NCBI RefSeq assembly: GCF_002161805.1
Contig: NZ_NFIP01000002.1
Location: 186,001 to 250,000, forward strand
DNA: 64,000 nucleotides
DNA from: Collinsella sp. An307
Lineage (GTDB): Bacteria > Actinomycetota > Coriobacteriia > Coriobacteriales > Coriobacteriaceae
Direction of reading: 5' to 3'
Shown here: positions 55,517-63,489 of the stretch, one piece after another
Layout of the letters: each line of letters opens with the position of its first letter
Position numbering within the stretch: position 1 is the first letter of the stretch
The notes under the pieces: generated by a model
Told to the model about the DNA's origin: nothing
Database searches by the model: none
What the model saw: only the letters and a program-made list of their open reading frames with translations
Position numbers and translations under genes: made by a program

Positions 55517-56248
55517 ACAGAGGCGATGGACAGCGGAACGGTGGGGAAATCGACGATACCGTCGATGGAATAGAGCATAAGCGAGAAGAAGCTCCACTTG
55601 GTCTCACCGGCAACGCGTTCGACGTTGACGTAGGGGAGCCACTTGGTCTTGAAGCCCACCCAGCCGAAGATGCCTTTGGAGAAGCGGTTGTACTCTCGCA
55701 TGGAGAGAATGGCATCCACCATAGGGCGTTTCATGAGGCGGAAATCACGCGCGCCGTCGGCGATATCTGCCTTGGAGATATGCCTGATGAGCTTATAGAA
55801 CATCCGGGCGAAAAAACGAGCGGATGGGTGGCTCTCCATCGCGGTTGACGCGTCGTGCAGCGACGTTGTCATAATCCTCGGTGAGCGGGATGTTATACAT
55901 CTGGGGGAGAAGACTTGGCGAGTCTTGCATGTCGGCATCCATGACGGCGACGTAATCGCCGCGCGCGTGTTCGAGCCCTGCGAGGATGCCCGCCTCTTTA
56001 CCGAAGTTCCGCGAGAACGTGATCCAGCGGATTGTCAGAGGTGCGTATACTTCGGCGGTTTGGGGTGCGGAGGCGCTTTTCATCAGGGCGAGCGTTTCGT
56101 CGCGAGAGCCGTCGTCCACCAGAATGGTTTCGATATGAGCGTCGTGCTCGGCTTGCAAGGCGCAGGCGACATCGGTAAGCGCGGAAAGGAAGAACGGCAG
56201 GCTCTCCTGCTCGTTATAGCAGGGAACAACAACGGAGATAAGGCTCAT
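55517..56248 (-). pseudogene. GtrB-like glycosyltransferase, N-terminal part, frameshifted
   Basis: It begins MSLISVVVPCYNEQESLPFFLSAL and includes the ILVDDGSRDET loop, SRNFGKEAGILAGLEHARGD and the metal site VMDADMQDSP. This is a GT2 enzyme of the GtrB/DPM type with C-terminal membrane helices. A run of six A (55811-55816; six T in the coding strand) shifts the frame: five T would join RSF to FARMFYKLIRH. The second frame then runs to VPLSIASV and meets the IS21 end. The tail lies at 51283-51460. It is inactive now; it probably charged undecaprenyl phosphate with a sugar. Confidence 0.88.
55811..55816. other. Homopolymer run causing the frameshift
   Basis: Six A (six T in the gene) in the GtrB-like gene; one base fewer restores the frame. 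Slippage or a sequencing error are the two simple explanations. Confidence 0.7.
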
Positions 56249-56385
56249 AGTGTTATGAATCCCCCCGGCGAAACGACATTCAATAGTAGAAGTCTAGCGC
56301 TTTAGGTTTTGGTGATGGTCACCGCCATAATTCTCTGAGCCTGCTATCCTTTACATGCTCATTACATTTCTATTTGGGGGAACGC

Positions 56386-58488
56386 TTGGACGCACAACAG
56401 CTGTATTCGATTATTCCGTTGCTGGGCATAGTTCTCATCGCGGCTTCCTGCTGGGGCAGGACTCTCGTCAAGAAGGACGAGGCGCTGCGCGAGCGGCTTG
56501 TCGCCTTCAGCGGCATCATCCCCTTTGTTGCTCTCCTGGGGTTTACCGGTATCTGGTATGGACTCGACAAGATGGCATGCGATCAGATTTTCCTTTTTGG
56601 GATGACCGGTGTCTTTACGCTGCTGGGCGCGCTCTCGGTGTTTCGCGATGTGCTGATTAAGCGGTCTTCCGGTGTTTCGGGCGTTCTTCTAGCGGAGGCG
56701 CGCGACGCGCTGCTTCTTGTCGTTGCCAGTGTTTACTCGTTCTTCGTTCTCGACATTTTGTGGAACGAGACGCTTTTCTCGCTCCAGATCATCTTCGCCC
56801 TTATCGCTATCGTCTCCCTGTTTGCAATTTATCTCTTCCTGTATTTTCTCGGCCAGCGGACGGGAATTGCCGTATCCCTCGGTGTGGTCGTTTTCACGCT
56901 GGTCGGCGTCGCCCAAAACTTCGTGGTCCTCTTTAAAAGCTCGCCTATCTTGCCGAGTGACATCTACGCCTTTGGAACGGCTGCCGCGGTGAACTCGGGC
57001 TATGATCTTACGCTAACGAAAGAGGCGCTTTGGCTGCTGGTCGCTTGTGCTGTAATCCTCTTCTTGCTTGAGTTCATGGTGCCCAGCATAGGGGAGGACA
57101 AAAAGAAGATCGGTATCTTCGTTGCAATAAACACGGCGTGCGCCCTTGCGGTTGGAGGAGCCGCCCTTGCCTGCTTCAACACGGTTGACCTTGCCGATAC
57201 GTTTGCAACCGACAAAGCCGCCTGGCAGCCGCTCCCTGCGTACAAGACCCAGAGCTTCATGCCGTCGTTTCTTACCCTAGCGCAGCAGATGCGCGTAGAG
57301 GCGCCCGACGGCTACACGCAAGGGGAAGCGGAGCAGTTGGAGTCCACATACGCGGCGACGTACGATTCCGTAGCCGATCCGAATATCACCGCCAGTGCGA
57401 CTGACCAGTTTGCCGAAGTGAAGCCGACGGTTATTGCCATCATGAACGAGTCGTTCTCTGACCTCTCCTTTATGGATGGGCTGGGGGTTGGTTACCAAGG
57501 GCCCACGTATATGAACACGATTGCGGATGCCGCCCTCACGGGGAGCCTTTCCGTCTCGGTTCACGGCGGCGGTACGGCAAACTCCGAGTTCGAGTTCCTC
57601 ACGGGTAACAGTATGGCGCATCTTGGCGTCGCGTTTTACCCCTACAGCACCTTCAACCTCTCTGGTGTGAGCAGCCTACCCAAACAGTTCTCAGAGCTCG
57701 GGTACAAAACGACAGCTATCCATCCCAACCTCGCCAGCAACTGGAGCCGCGACAAGGCGTACGCGGAACTTGGCTTCGACGAGTTCATCGACATTAGCGG
57801 GTTCGAGGGCGCTGAGACGTACCATGCCGGCGTGACCGACGCGGCGACCTACGATAAGGTCCTGGAGCTCCTCCGCGAGGACGATTCTCCGCAGTTCATC
57901 TTCGATCTCACTATGCAGAACCACGGCGGTTACACGGTGGGCAATGTCGCTCAGAATCTGCCGTGGTTTGATTTTCCCGCTGGCGATGATTCTCTTGATG
58001 CGCAGATGAACGAGTATCTTGCCTGCATCGAGCAGTCCGACTGGGCGCTTGCGGACTTCATCGAGGGGTTGCGCATCCTCGACCGTCCTGTAGTGGTTGT
58101 GTTCTTCGGTGACCACCAGCCGGGCATCAGTTCCAATTTCAACGATGCTATGTATCCCGGCGAGGACGAGGTAACCCATGCGGAGCGCATCTATACCACG
58201 CAATACTTCATCTGGGCAAACTACGATCTTGCGGGCAACGATCAGATCTCTGCGCATGACGACCTAAGCACGAGCACGCTCGGCGCCAAGCTGATGGAGA
58301 TCATCGGCGCTCCTATGACGAAGTACCAGAAAGCGTTGCTCGCGGCACGCGCCGAGGTTCCTGCCATCAACTCGGTTGGCTATCGCGGGGCAGATGGGCT
58401 CTGGTACGACCTTACGGCAGAGGACCGCTCAAAGACCGTCGATGACCTCGAGTGGCTTCAGTACCTCAATTTGGGGAGCAAGGTGTAG
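56386..58488 (+). CDS. LTA synthase-like phosphoglycerol transferase (membrane sulfatase family)
   Basis: About 700 residues. Five or more N-terminal membrane helices (YSIIPLLGIVLIAASCWG... to about residue 275) precede an extracellular sulfatase-fold domain. The metal/nucleophile sites are visible: IAIMNESFSDL, the Thr nucleophile in HGGGTANSEFEFLTG, LTMQNHGGY and VVFFGDHQPGI. Such enzymes move glycerol-phosphate from phosphatidylglycerol to a wall polymer or glycan. TTG at 56386 follows GGGGG; a TTG 12 bases earlier is possible. It is at the end of the surface-polysaccharide region, suggesting phosphoglycerol decoration of that glycan. Confidence 0.92.
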   Translation: MDAQQLYSIIPLLGIVLIAASCWGRTLVKKDEALRERLVAFSGIIPFVALLGFTGIWYGLDKMACDQIFLFGMTGVFTLLGALSVFRDVLIKRSSGVSGVLLAEARDALLLVVASVYSFFVLDILWNETLFSLQIIFALIAIVSLFAIYLFLYFLGQRTGIAVSLGVVVFTLVGVAQNFVVLFKSSPILPSDIYAFGTAAAVNSGYDLTLTKEALWLLVACAVILFLLEFMVPSIGEDKKKIGIFVAINTACALAVGGAALACFNTVDLADTFATDKAAWQPLPAYKTQSFMPSFLTLAQQMRVEAPDGYTQGEAEQLESTYAATYDSVADPNITASATDQFAEVKPTVIAIMNESFSDLSFMDGLGVGYQGPTYMNTIADAALTGSLSVSVHGGGTANSEFEFLTGNSMAHLGVAFYPYSTFNLSGVSSLPKQFSELGYKTTAIHPNLASNWSRDKAYAELGFDEFIDISGFEGAETYHAGVTDAATYDKVLELLREDDSPQFIFDLTMQNHGGYTVGNVAQNLPWFDFPAGDDSLDAQMNEYLACIEQSDWALADFIEGLRILDRPVVVVFFGDHQPGISSNFNDAMYPGEDEVTHAERIYTTQYFIWANYDLAGNDQISAHDDLSTSTLGAKLMEIIGAPMTKYQKALLAARAEVPAINSVGYRGADGLWYDLTAEDRSKTVDDLEWLQYLNLGSKV

Positions 58489-58702
58489 CAGAACGGAGTG
58501 CTACATCTAGGGCTGTTCATGCTCGAAAAAAACGGATTAATTAATTGTGAAGAGATACGCTTGTATGGGGATTATCTCGGGCAAGATGCGATATTAGGCG
58601 ACGATTTCTTATGGAATTACCCATTACCAAGGACTGATAGATACGACGAAATAATCGTCAAATATGCTATCCTGAAGAGGCGCTCGAAAAGAAAGGGGTG
58701 CT
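58489..58702. other. Spacer before the ATPase/RloB module
   Basis: 214 AT-rich bases; no gene with a ribosome site. It probably holds the promoter of the downstream two-gene operon (AT-rich TATGCTATCCT near 58664). Confidence 0.35.
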
Positions 58703-60109
58703 GTGATCATGTTGTTGAAGTTCTCTCTAAAGTCTTTTCGTTCATTTAAGGATGCCGTCACGCTCGATCTGGTCTCTTCTTCCAAGATTAAAGCTCTGCC
58801 AGGGCATGTGTCGCGTTTTGGTCGTATGAAGGTCCTGAAGAATGCCGCCATCTATGGTGCTAATGCAGCCGGTAAATCGAACTTGCATGCTGCCCTGTCG
58901 CTCATTCAATTTACGCTCGTTAATGGGAAGTTGCCTCTAAACGTTACTTCGTCGTTCTGTAAATTGAAATCGGACGGGGCTGCATCTGAAAGCTCCTTTG
59001 ACCTGCTGTTTGAAGTTGATGGCAAGTTCTTCGACTATGGATTTACCGCGCGTCTGGCGGAGCGAAACGTTGTCTCAGAATGGCTGTATGCGTTGGAGCT
59101 CGGCTCTGGCAGTTCTTGGAAAACAACGAGCCTATACAGCCGGGAAGGAACGGCAGCGCCCCAGCTTGGATCCGATGTGGCGGTGAATGATGTTGATAGG
59201 AGCCGCTTCGAGCTTTATGCCTCTGACTTCGCCCCATCAACGGAGGGCTTGTTTTTGGCAGAGCTCAATAGAGGCAAGCGCTTTGCAACAGATTCGGCTT
59301 TCCATCAGTTTCATATTGCATATAACTATCTTTGTTCCCGCGTGCGTATCATCGGGGCGGGTGATGTTGTTCCGTTTGATATCTCGTATTTGAGTAGGGA
59401 AAAACTCGATAACATCTCCTCAATAATGGCCGGGTTCGACACTGGCATCGATAAGGTTGCTAGGATCCCTGTCGATGCTTCGAAGCTCAACGAGCTTGTT
59501 CCCCAGAAGGTTGTAGATGAGGTGAAGGAACGTCTTAACGACATTGCGGGGCGCAAAGTTGAGGCGGCGGGAATGATTATCAGAACTGGTGCGTCTTTTG
59601 TGGTGATTGAGTATCGCAAGAATACCGATCCTGACGTCTCTAAGATCTGCACCAAGCATGCCGGCTCGTTTTACGATTTCGATTTCGGTGAGGAATCCGA
59701 GGGTACAAAGCGTCTTTTTGATTTTCTTGATCTGCTGTTCGCAGGGGATCAGGATGCCGTGTTCTTTGTTGATGAAATTGACCGCAGCCTACATCCCATG
59801 CTCACTAAGCATCTGATCGAGCTTGTGAATGCTGTCCATGCAGATGATAAGGTCCAGCTGATTTTTACTACCCATGAGGATTCCCTTATGGACCATAGAG
59901 TTCTTAGAAATGATGAGATATGGTTCATCGACCGCAGCGTCGAAGGTGGGTCACGTCTATACCCGCTCGATCAGTTTAGAGAGCGCGGAGATAAGAAAGT
60001 TGCCAAGGCGTATTGGGACGGGAGGTATGGAGGAGTCCCTGTTCTTTCGTCGTTGGAAAACCTTTCCGAGATTCAGAGTGGCGAGGAGGTTGAGAATGCC
60101 TCCGCTTAA
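58703..60109 (+). CDS. AAA-family ATP-binding protein (AAA_15, RloA/OLD-like)
   Basis: 468 residues. It opens LLKFSLKSFRSFKDAVTLDLV, the SMC/OLD-type strand pair. Walker A is AIYGANAAGKSNLHAAL near residue 50, and late Walker B and D-loop are DAVFFVDEIDRSLHPMLT near 353, followed by QLIFTTHEDSLMD. This architecture is that of AAA_15 ATPases used in anti-phage pairs. The next gene is RloB-family and overlaps it by 14 bases, so the two are translationally coupled. GTG at 58703 follows AAAGGGG; an ATG lies two codons on. GC is lower than the flanking core genes, consistent with transfer. Defence role is inferred. Confidence 0.9.
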   Translation: MIMLLKFSLKSFRSFKDAVTLDLVSSSKIKALPGHVSRFGRMKVLKNAAIYGANAAGKSNLHAALSLIQFTLVNGKLPLNVTSSFCKLKSDGAASESSFDLLFEVDGKFFDYGFTARLAERNVVSEWLYALELGSGSSWKTTSLYSREGTAAPQLGSDVAVNDVDRSRFELYASDFAPSTEGLFLAELNRGKRFATDSAFHQFHIAYNYLCSRVRIIGAGDVVPFDISYLSREKLDNISSIMAGFDTGIDKVARIPVDASKLNELVPQKVVDEVKERLNDIAGRKVEAAGMIIRTGASFVVIEYRKNTDPDVSKICTKHAGSFYDFDFGEESEGTKRLFDFLDLLFAGDQDAVFFVDEIDRSLHPMLTKHLIELVNAVHADDKVQLIFTTHEDSLMDHRVLRNDEIWFIDRSVEGGSRLYPLDQFRERGDKKVAKAYWDGRYGGVPVLSSLENLSEIQSGEEVENASA

Positions 60110-60827
60110 CTGCCTTGATACGTGGGGACGTGAGACAGAGAGCGGCGTTCCCGTAGAGCCCAAGCGAAGAATCTTCCTGCTTTTCGAGGGTGAAAACTCT
60201 GAGTTCGATTACTTTGATGCGCTGATCAATCTTCTTAACCGCAGGAAGCTGCCAAAATATCTTGCTGTCATACCCACCAAGCGCGAGGGCAAGGATAAGG
60301 GGGCGTCAAATCCAAAGAGGCTTCTTGCGTTTGCGCAAGATATTCGTAATGCCGCAAGAGGAGATGCTGAAGCTGAGGAACGCGTGTGCGGCGAGGTGAG
60401 CTATGAGGAGGGCGATGAGATAGTCGCCATCTTCGATGCTGACATCTATAAGAATTCGCCTGATGCTTATGTCGCTCTATTAGATGACTTCTCTAAAGAA
60501 GACGTTGCGACATATGTGACGTATCCGAGCTTCGAGTTGTTCCTGTTCCTTCACATTGAAAACGGCCTAGATGACTGGGTGCTCCCCCACCGGACGGAGA
60601 TCATCGAGAATCAGAAAATGCCGGGCAGTAAGCGTCGATTTATCGAGCGGTTATTTTCTGATGCTGTCCAATGCAACCCGAAGAAGGAAGGTGCTTGTGC
60701 GCGATTTGCGAACGGGTATGCAAGGGCGTGTCACGAGGAGGGCAGAATCAATCAAGAGACACGTTCGGCGATTCGTGTTCTCACCTCGAACATCGGCCTT
60801 CTGATCGGTCGCTTGGAATCAAGTTAA
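60096..60827 (+). CDS. RloB-family protein (predicted Toprim-like nuclease)
   Basis: 243 residues. It has the RloB layout: FLLFEGENSEFDYFDALINLL near residue 27, an acidic Glu site, then VAIFDADIY near residue 112 (DxD) and YPSFELFLFLHIENG. A late SNIGLLIGRLE closes it. RloB proteins pair with AAA ATPases in defence loci (RloA/RloB and AbiL-type gene pairs); the Glu and DxD could form a metal site like that of Toprim nucleases. Start 60096 has GAGGAGG. It ends about 120 bases before tRNA-Arg. Confidence 0.88.
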   Translation: MPPLNCLDTWGRETESGVPVEPKRRIFLLFEGENSEFDYFDALINLLNRRKLPKYLAVIPTKREGKDKGASNPKRLLAFAQDIRNAARGDAEAEERVCGEVSYEEGDEIVAIFDADIYKNSPDAYVALLDDFSKEDVATYVTYPSFELFLFLHIENGLDDWVLPHRTEIIENQKMPGSKRRFIERLFSDAVQCNPKKEGACARFANGYARACHEEGRINQETRSAIRVLTSNIGLLIGRLESS

Positions 60828-60930
60828 GGAGCGGTAGTGGGATGAATAAAGATTAGCATTGAGTTCTGGAGTGCGAAAGCTGCGCGGCGTGTGGTTTACG
60901 TTTACAGGAGTTTCGCAATCCTGCTTCATC

Positions 60931-60936
60931 TATAAT
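60931..60936 (+). promoter_or_regulatory. -10 box of tRNA-Arg
   Basis: TATAAT, 13 bases before the tRNA. No good -35 is seen 17 bases upstream, so the promoter may be of extended or weak type. Confidence 0.5.
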
Positions 60937-60948
60937 CGGTTGAGCTAA

Positions 60949-61025
60949 GCGCCCTTAGCTCAGTTGGATAGAGCAGGAGACTTCTAATCTCAAGGTCGTG
61001 GGTTCGAATCCCCCAGGGCGCACCA
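60949..61025 (+). tRNA. tRNA-Arg (TCT)
   Basis: Cloverleaf with acceptor GCGCCCT paired to AGGGCGC, anticodon loop CTTCTAA (TCT), T-loop GGTTCGAATCC and encoded CCA. Confidence 0.95.
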
Positions 61026-61283
61026 TTGTATTTGAGCGCCCGCCGCAACCGGTGGGCGCTGCTCGTTTGCAGCGGGGGAGCGCGGCGCATGGGGCTAGAA
61101 CGCGGCGCGTCAAGTCGAGCGCGACGGGTGTCTCGTTGAGCCTTGCGGCTACCGCTCACCGGCAAACGGACGCGCAAGTAGCATTTCTCGCAACAAAATC
61201 GGATGTATGGGGTAAACTAGACCCGTCGTTGTAACGTGTCCTGTCGCGCGGCGCGCGGCTGGCATGGTCAAAAGGAGTCAAAC

Positions 61284-61547
61284 ATGGTTTCTGAGAAGGT
61301 TACGCTCGTTAACCCGCAGGGTCTTCACATGCGTCCCGCCGGCCTCTTCGCCTCCACCATGGGCAAGTTCGCCTGCGACGTGACCGTTGTCACCCCCGAG
61401 AAGGAGGTCAACGGCAAGAGCCCCATGGCCCTTATGGCTGCTGGCATCCCCTGCGGCACCGAGGTTGAGATCCGCTGCGACGGCGCTGACGAGGCCGACG
61501 CTCTCACCGCTGCTGTCGAGCTCATCAAGAGCGGTCTCGGCGAGTAG
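61284..61547 (+). CDS. ptsH: HPr phosphocarrier protein
   Basis: 87 residues. The phosphorylated His is in NPQGLHMRPAGLFAS and the regulatory Ser in NGKSPMALMAAGI (Ser46), so HPr kinase control is possible. It carries phosphate from EI to sugar-specific EIIA domains. AAAGGAG precedes the ATG; the upstream frame is a shadow. It is followed by ptsI after 95 bases, where it normally sits. Confidence 0.97.
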   Translation: MVSEKVTLVNPQGLHMRPAGLFASTMGKFACDVTVVTPEKEVNGKSPMALMAAGIPCGTEVEIRCDGADEADALTAAVELIKSGLGE

Positions 61548-61642
61548 TTTTAGAGCGTGGCTTCGCTGCGTTAAACCAGGTGTTGGTTCGGGCGTCCGCG
61601 CATGCGCGTGGGCGCCTGTTTGGTTTAAAGGAGAGAACCAAG

Positions 61643-63355
61643 ATGTACAGCATGTTTGAGGGCGTCAACGCCTCCGAGGGCATCGGTATCGGCAAGGTTG
61701 TTCTGGCTGTTGAGCCCGACCTGAGCTTTGAGCCGCACGAGGTTGAGGACGCCGCCGCCGAGAAGGCGCGTTACCAGCAGGCGCTCGAGGTCTTCTGCCA
61801 GAAGACCGAGGCCCAGGCCGAGCGCATGAAGGTCACCGTGGGCGAGAACGAGGCCGAGATCATGAGCGGCCACATCATGCTCGCCCAGGACCCGGGCCTG
61901 GTCGACGGCATCAACACCGCTATCGACGGTGGCGCTTGCGCCGAGAAGGCGCTCGTGGACACGAGCACCATGTTCGAGAACATGTTCCTCGCCATGGATG
62001 ACGAGATGTTCCGCCTGCGCGCGGCCGACATCGCCGACATCCGCACCGGCATTCTCGCCGAGCTCCTCGGCAAGGACGTTGTTGACCTGTCCGTCCTGCC
62101 TGCCGGCTCGATCGTGGTCGTGCACGACCTCACCCCGTCCATGACGGCCACCATCGACAAGGAGAACGTCGCTGGCGTGGTCACCGAGGTCGGCGGCCGC
62201 ACCTCGCACTCCGCCATCATCGCCCGCGCGCTCGAGATTCCCGCGGTCCTTTCGGTCCCCAACGCCTGCGGTGCGCTCCTTAACGGCACCACCGTCATCG
62301 TCGACGGCATCAACGGCCACGTGATCAACGACCCCGATGAGCAGATGCTCGAGGATTACCAGAAGCGCGCTGACGCCTTCGCCGAGGAGAAGCACGCGCT
62401 TGAGGCCTTCCGCGGCAAGCCCACGGTCACGGCCGACGGCGACAAGAAGGTGCTCGCCTGCAACATCGGCAACCCCGAGGACGCCAAGGGCGCTGTCGAC
62501 CACGACGCCGAGGCCATCGGCCTGTTCCGCTCTGAGTTCCTGTTCATGGACGCCAAGGAGCTCCCCTCCGAGGACGAGCAGTTTGAGGCCTACCGCAAGG
62601 TGGCTGTCACCCTTAAGGGCGCGCCGGTCATCATTCGTACGCTTGACGTGGGCGGCGACAAGGAGATTCCGTACCTCAAGCTCCAGAAGGAAGACAACCC
62701 CTTCATGGGCTACCGCGCCGTGCGCTACTGCCTCGACAACGCCGACGAGTACAAGGTCCAGCTCCGCGCCCTGCTGCGCGCCAGCGCCTTTGGTGACATC
62801 AAGATCATGGTCCCGCTCGTTACCTGCGTTGAGGAGCTCCGTCAGGTTAAGGCGCTCGTTGAGGAGTGCAAGACCGAGCTCGCGACCGAGGGCTACAAGT
62901 ACAACGAGAACATCGAGGTCGGCATCATGATGGAGACGGCTGCTGCCGCCAACATCGCCGACATCCTTGCCGAGGAGGCCGCGTTCTTCTCAATCGGCAC
63001 CAACGACCTTACCGGTTACACCATGGCATCCGACCGCGGCAACGACAAGGTCTCCTACCTCTACAGCTGGTACTACCCGGCGGTCCTGCGCGCCATCAAG
63101 AACATCATCGTCAATGGCGTCAAGGCCGGCATCATGGTTGGTATGTGCGGCGAGGCCGCGGCAGATCCTCTGCTCACGCCGCTGCTTATCAGCTGGGGTA
63201 TGGAGGAGTTCTCCGTTTCCGCGCCGAGCGTGCTCAAGACCCGCAAGGCCATCAGCCAGTGGACCAAGTCTGACGCCGACGCTCTTGAGGCAAAGGTCAT
63301 GCAGCTCAAGACCGCCGACGAGGTCAAGGCTGCCCTTGAGGAGGCCGCTCGCTAG
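61643..63355 (+). CDS. ptsI: PTS enzyme I (phosphoenolpyruvate-protein phosphotransferase)
   Basis: 570 residues. The phospho-His lies in GGRTSHSAIIARALEIPAV near residue 190. The C-terminal PEP-binding domain has EAIGLFRSEFLFMD, IRTLDVGGDKEIPYL, GIMMETAAAANIAD, FFSIGTNDLTGYTMASDR and GMCGEAAADP with the active Cys. It passes phosphate from PEP to HPr. The start MYSMFEG at 61643 follows AAAGGAGAG. Full family length. Confidence 0.98.
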   Translation: MYSMFEGVNASEGIGIGKVVLAVEPDLSFEPHEVEDAAAEKARYQQALEVFCQKTEAQAERMKVTVGENEAEIMSGHIMLAQDPGLVDGINTAIDGGACAEKALVDTSTMFENMFLAMDDEMFRLRAADIADIRTGILAELLGKDVVDLSVLPAGSIVVVHDLTPSMTATIDKENVAGVVTEVGGRTSHSAIIARALEIPAVLSVPNACGALLNGTTVIVDGINGHVINDPDEQMLEDYQKRADAFAEEKHALEAFRGKPTVTADGDKKVLACNIGNPEDAKGAVDHDAEAIGLFRSEFLFMDAKELPSEDEQFEAYRKVAVTLKGAPVIIRTLDVGGDKEIPYLKLQKEDNPFMGYRAVRYCLDNADEYKVQLRALLRASAFGDIKIMVPLVTCVEELRQVKALVEECKTELATEGYKYNENIEVGIMMETAAAANIADILAEEAAFFSIGTNDLTGYTMASDRGNDKVSYLYSWYYPAVLRAIKNIIVNGVKAGIMVGMCGEAAADPLLTPLLISWGMEEFSVSAPSVLKTRKAISQWTKSDADALEAKVMQLKTADEVKAALEEAAR

Positions 63356-63378
63356 GCGATTCGATTAACGGAATGTAA

Positions 63379-63424
63379 GTCCGCCGCGGAAGTGGCTGTC
63401 ACATGCGCGGCGGACGCGTATAAT
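63379..63424 (+). promoter_or_regulatory. Promoter with overlapping 10-bp inverted repeat
   Basis: CTGTCA (63396-63401) and TATAAT (63419-63424) lie 17 bases apart. GTCCGCCGCG (63379-63388) and CGCGGCGGAC (63406-63415) are perfect inverted arms spanning the -35/-10 interval. They could be an operator or an end-of-ptsI hairpin. It drives the kinase at 63490. Confidence 0.65.
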
Positions 63425-63489
63425 CATTCCGGTCGCATGCTGCATGGTGCCTGTGCGCCATGCAGTTTTCCCGAAGAAAGGAAGGGCAC

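Noticed and set aside
51457-55520. 4-bp GTAC target duplication at the outer IS21
   Set aside because: GTAC is part of the 49-bp inverted repeat itself (the ends extend to TG...CA), so it is not a target repeat; also the target gene is missing sequence.
58498-58749. 83-codon frame before the AAA gene
   Set aside because: It overlaps the AAA start in another phase, has no ribosome site and no family resemblance.
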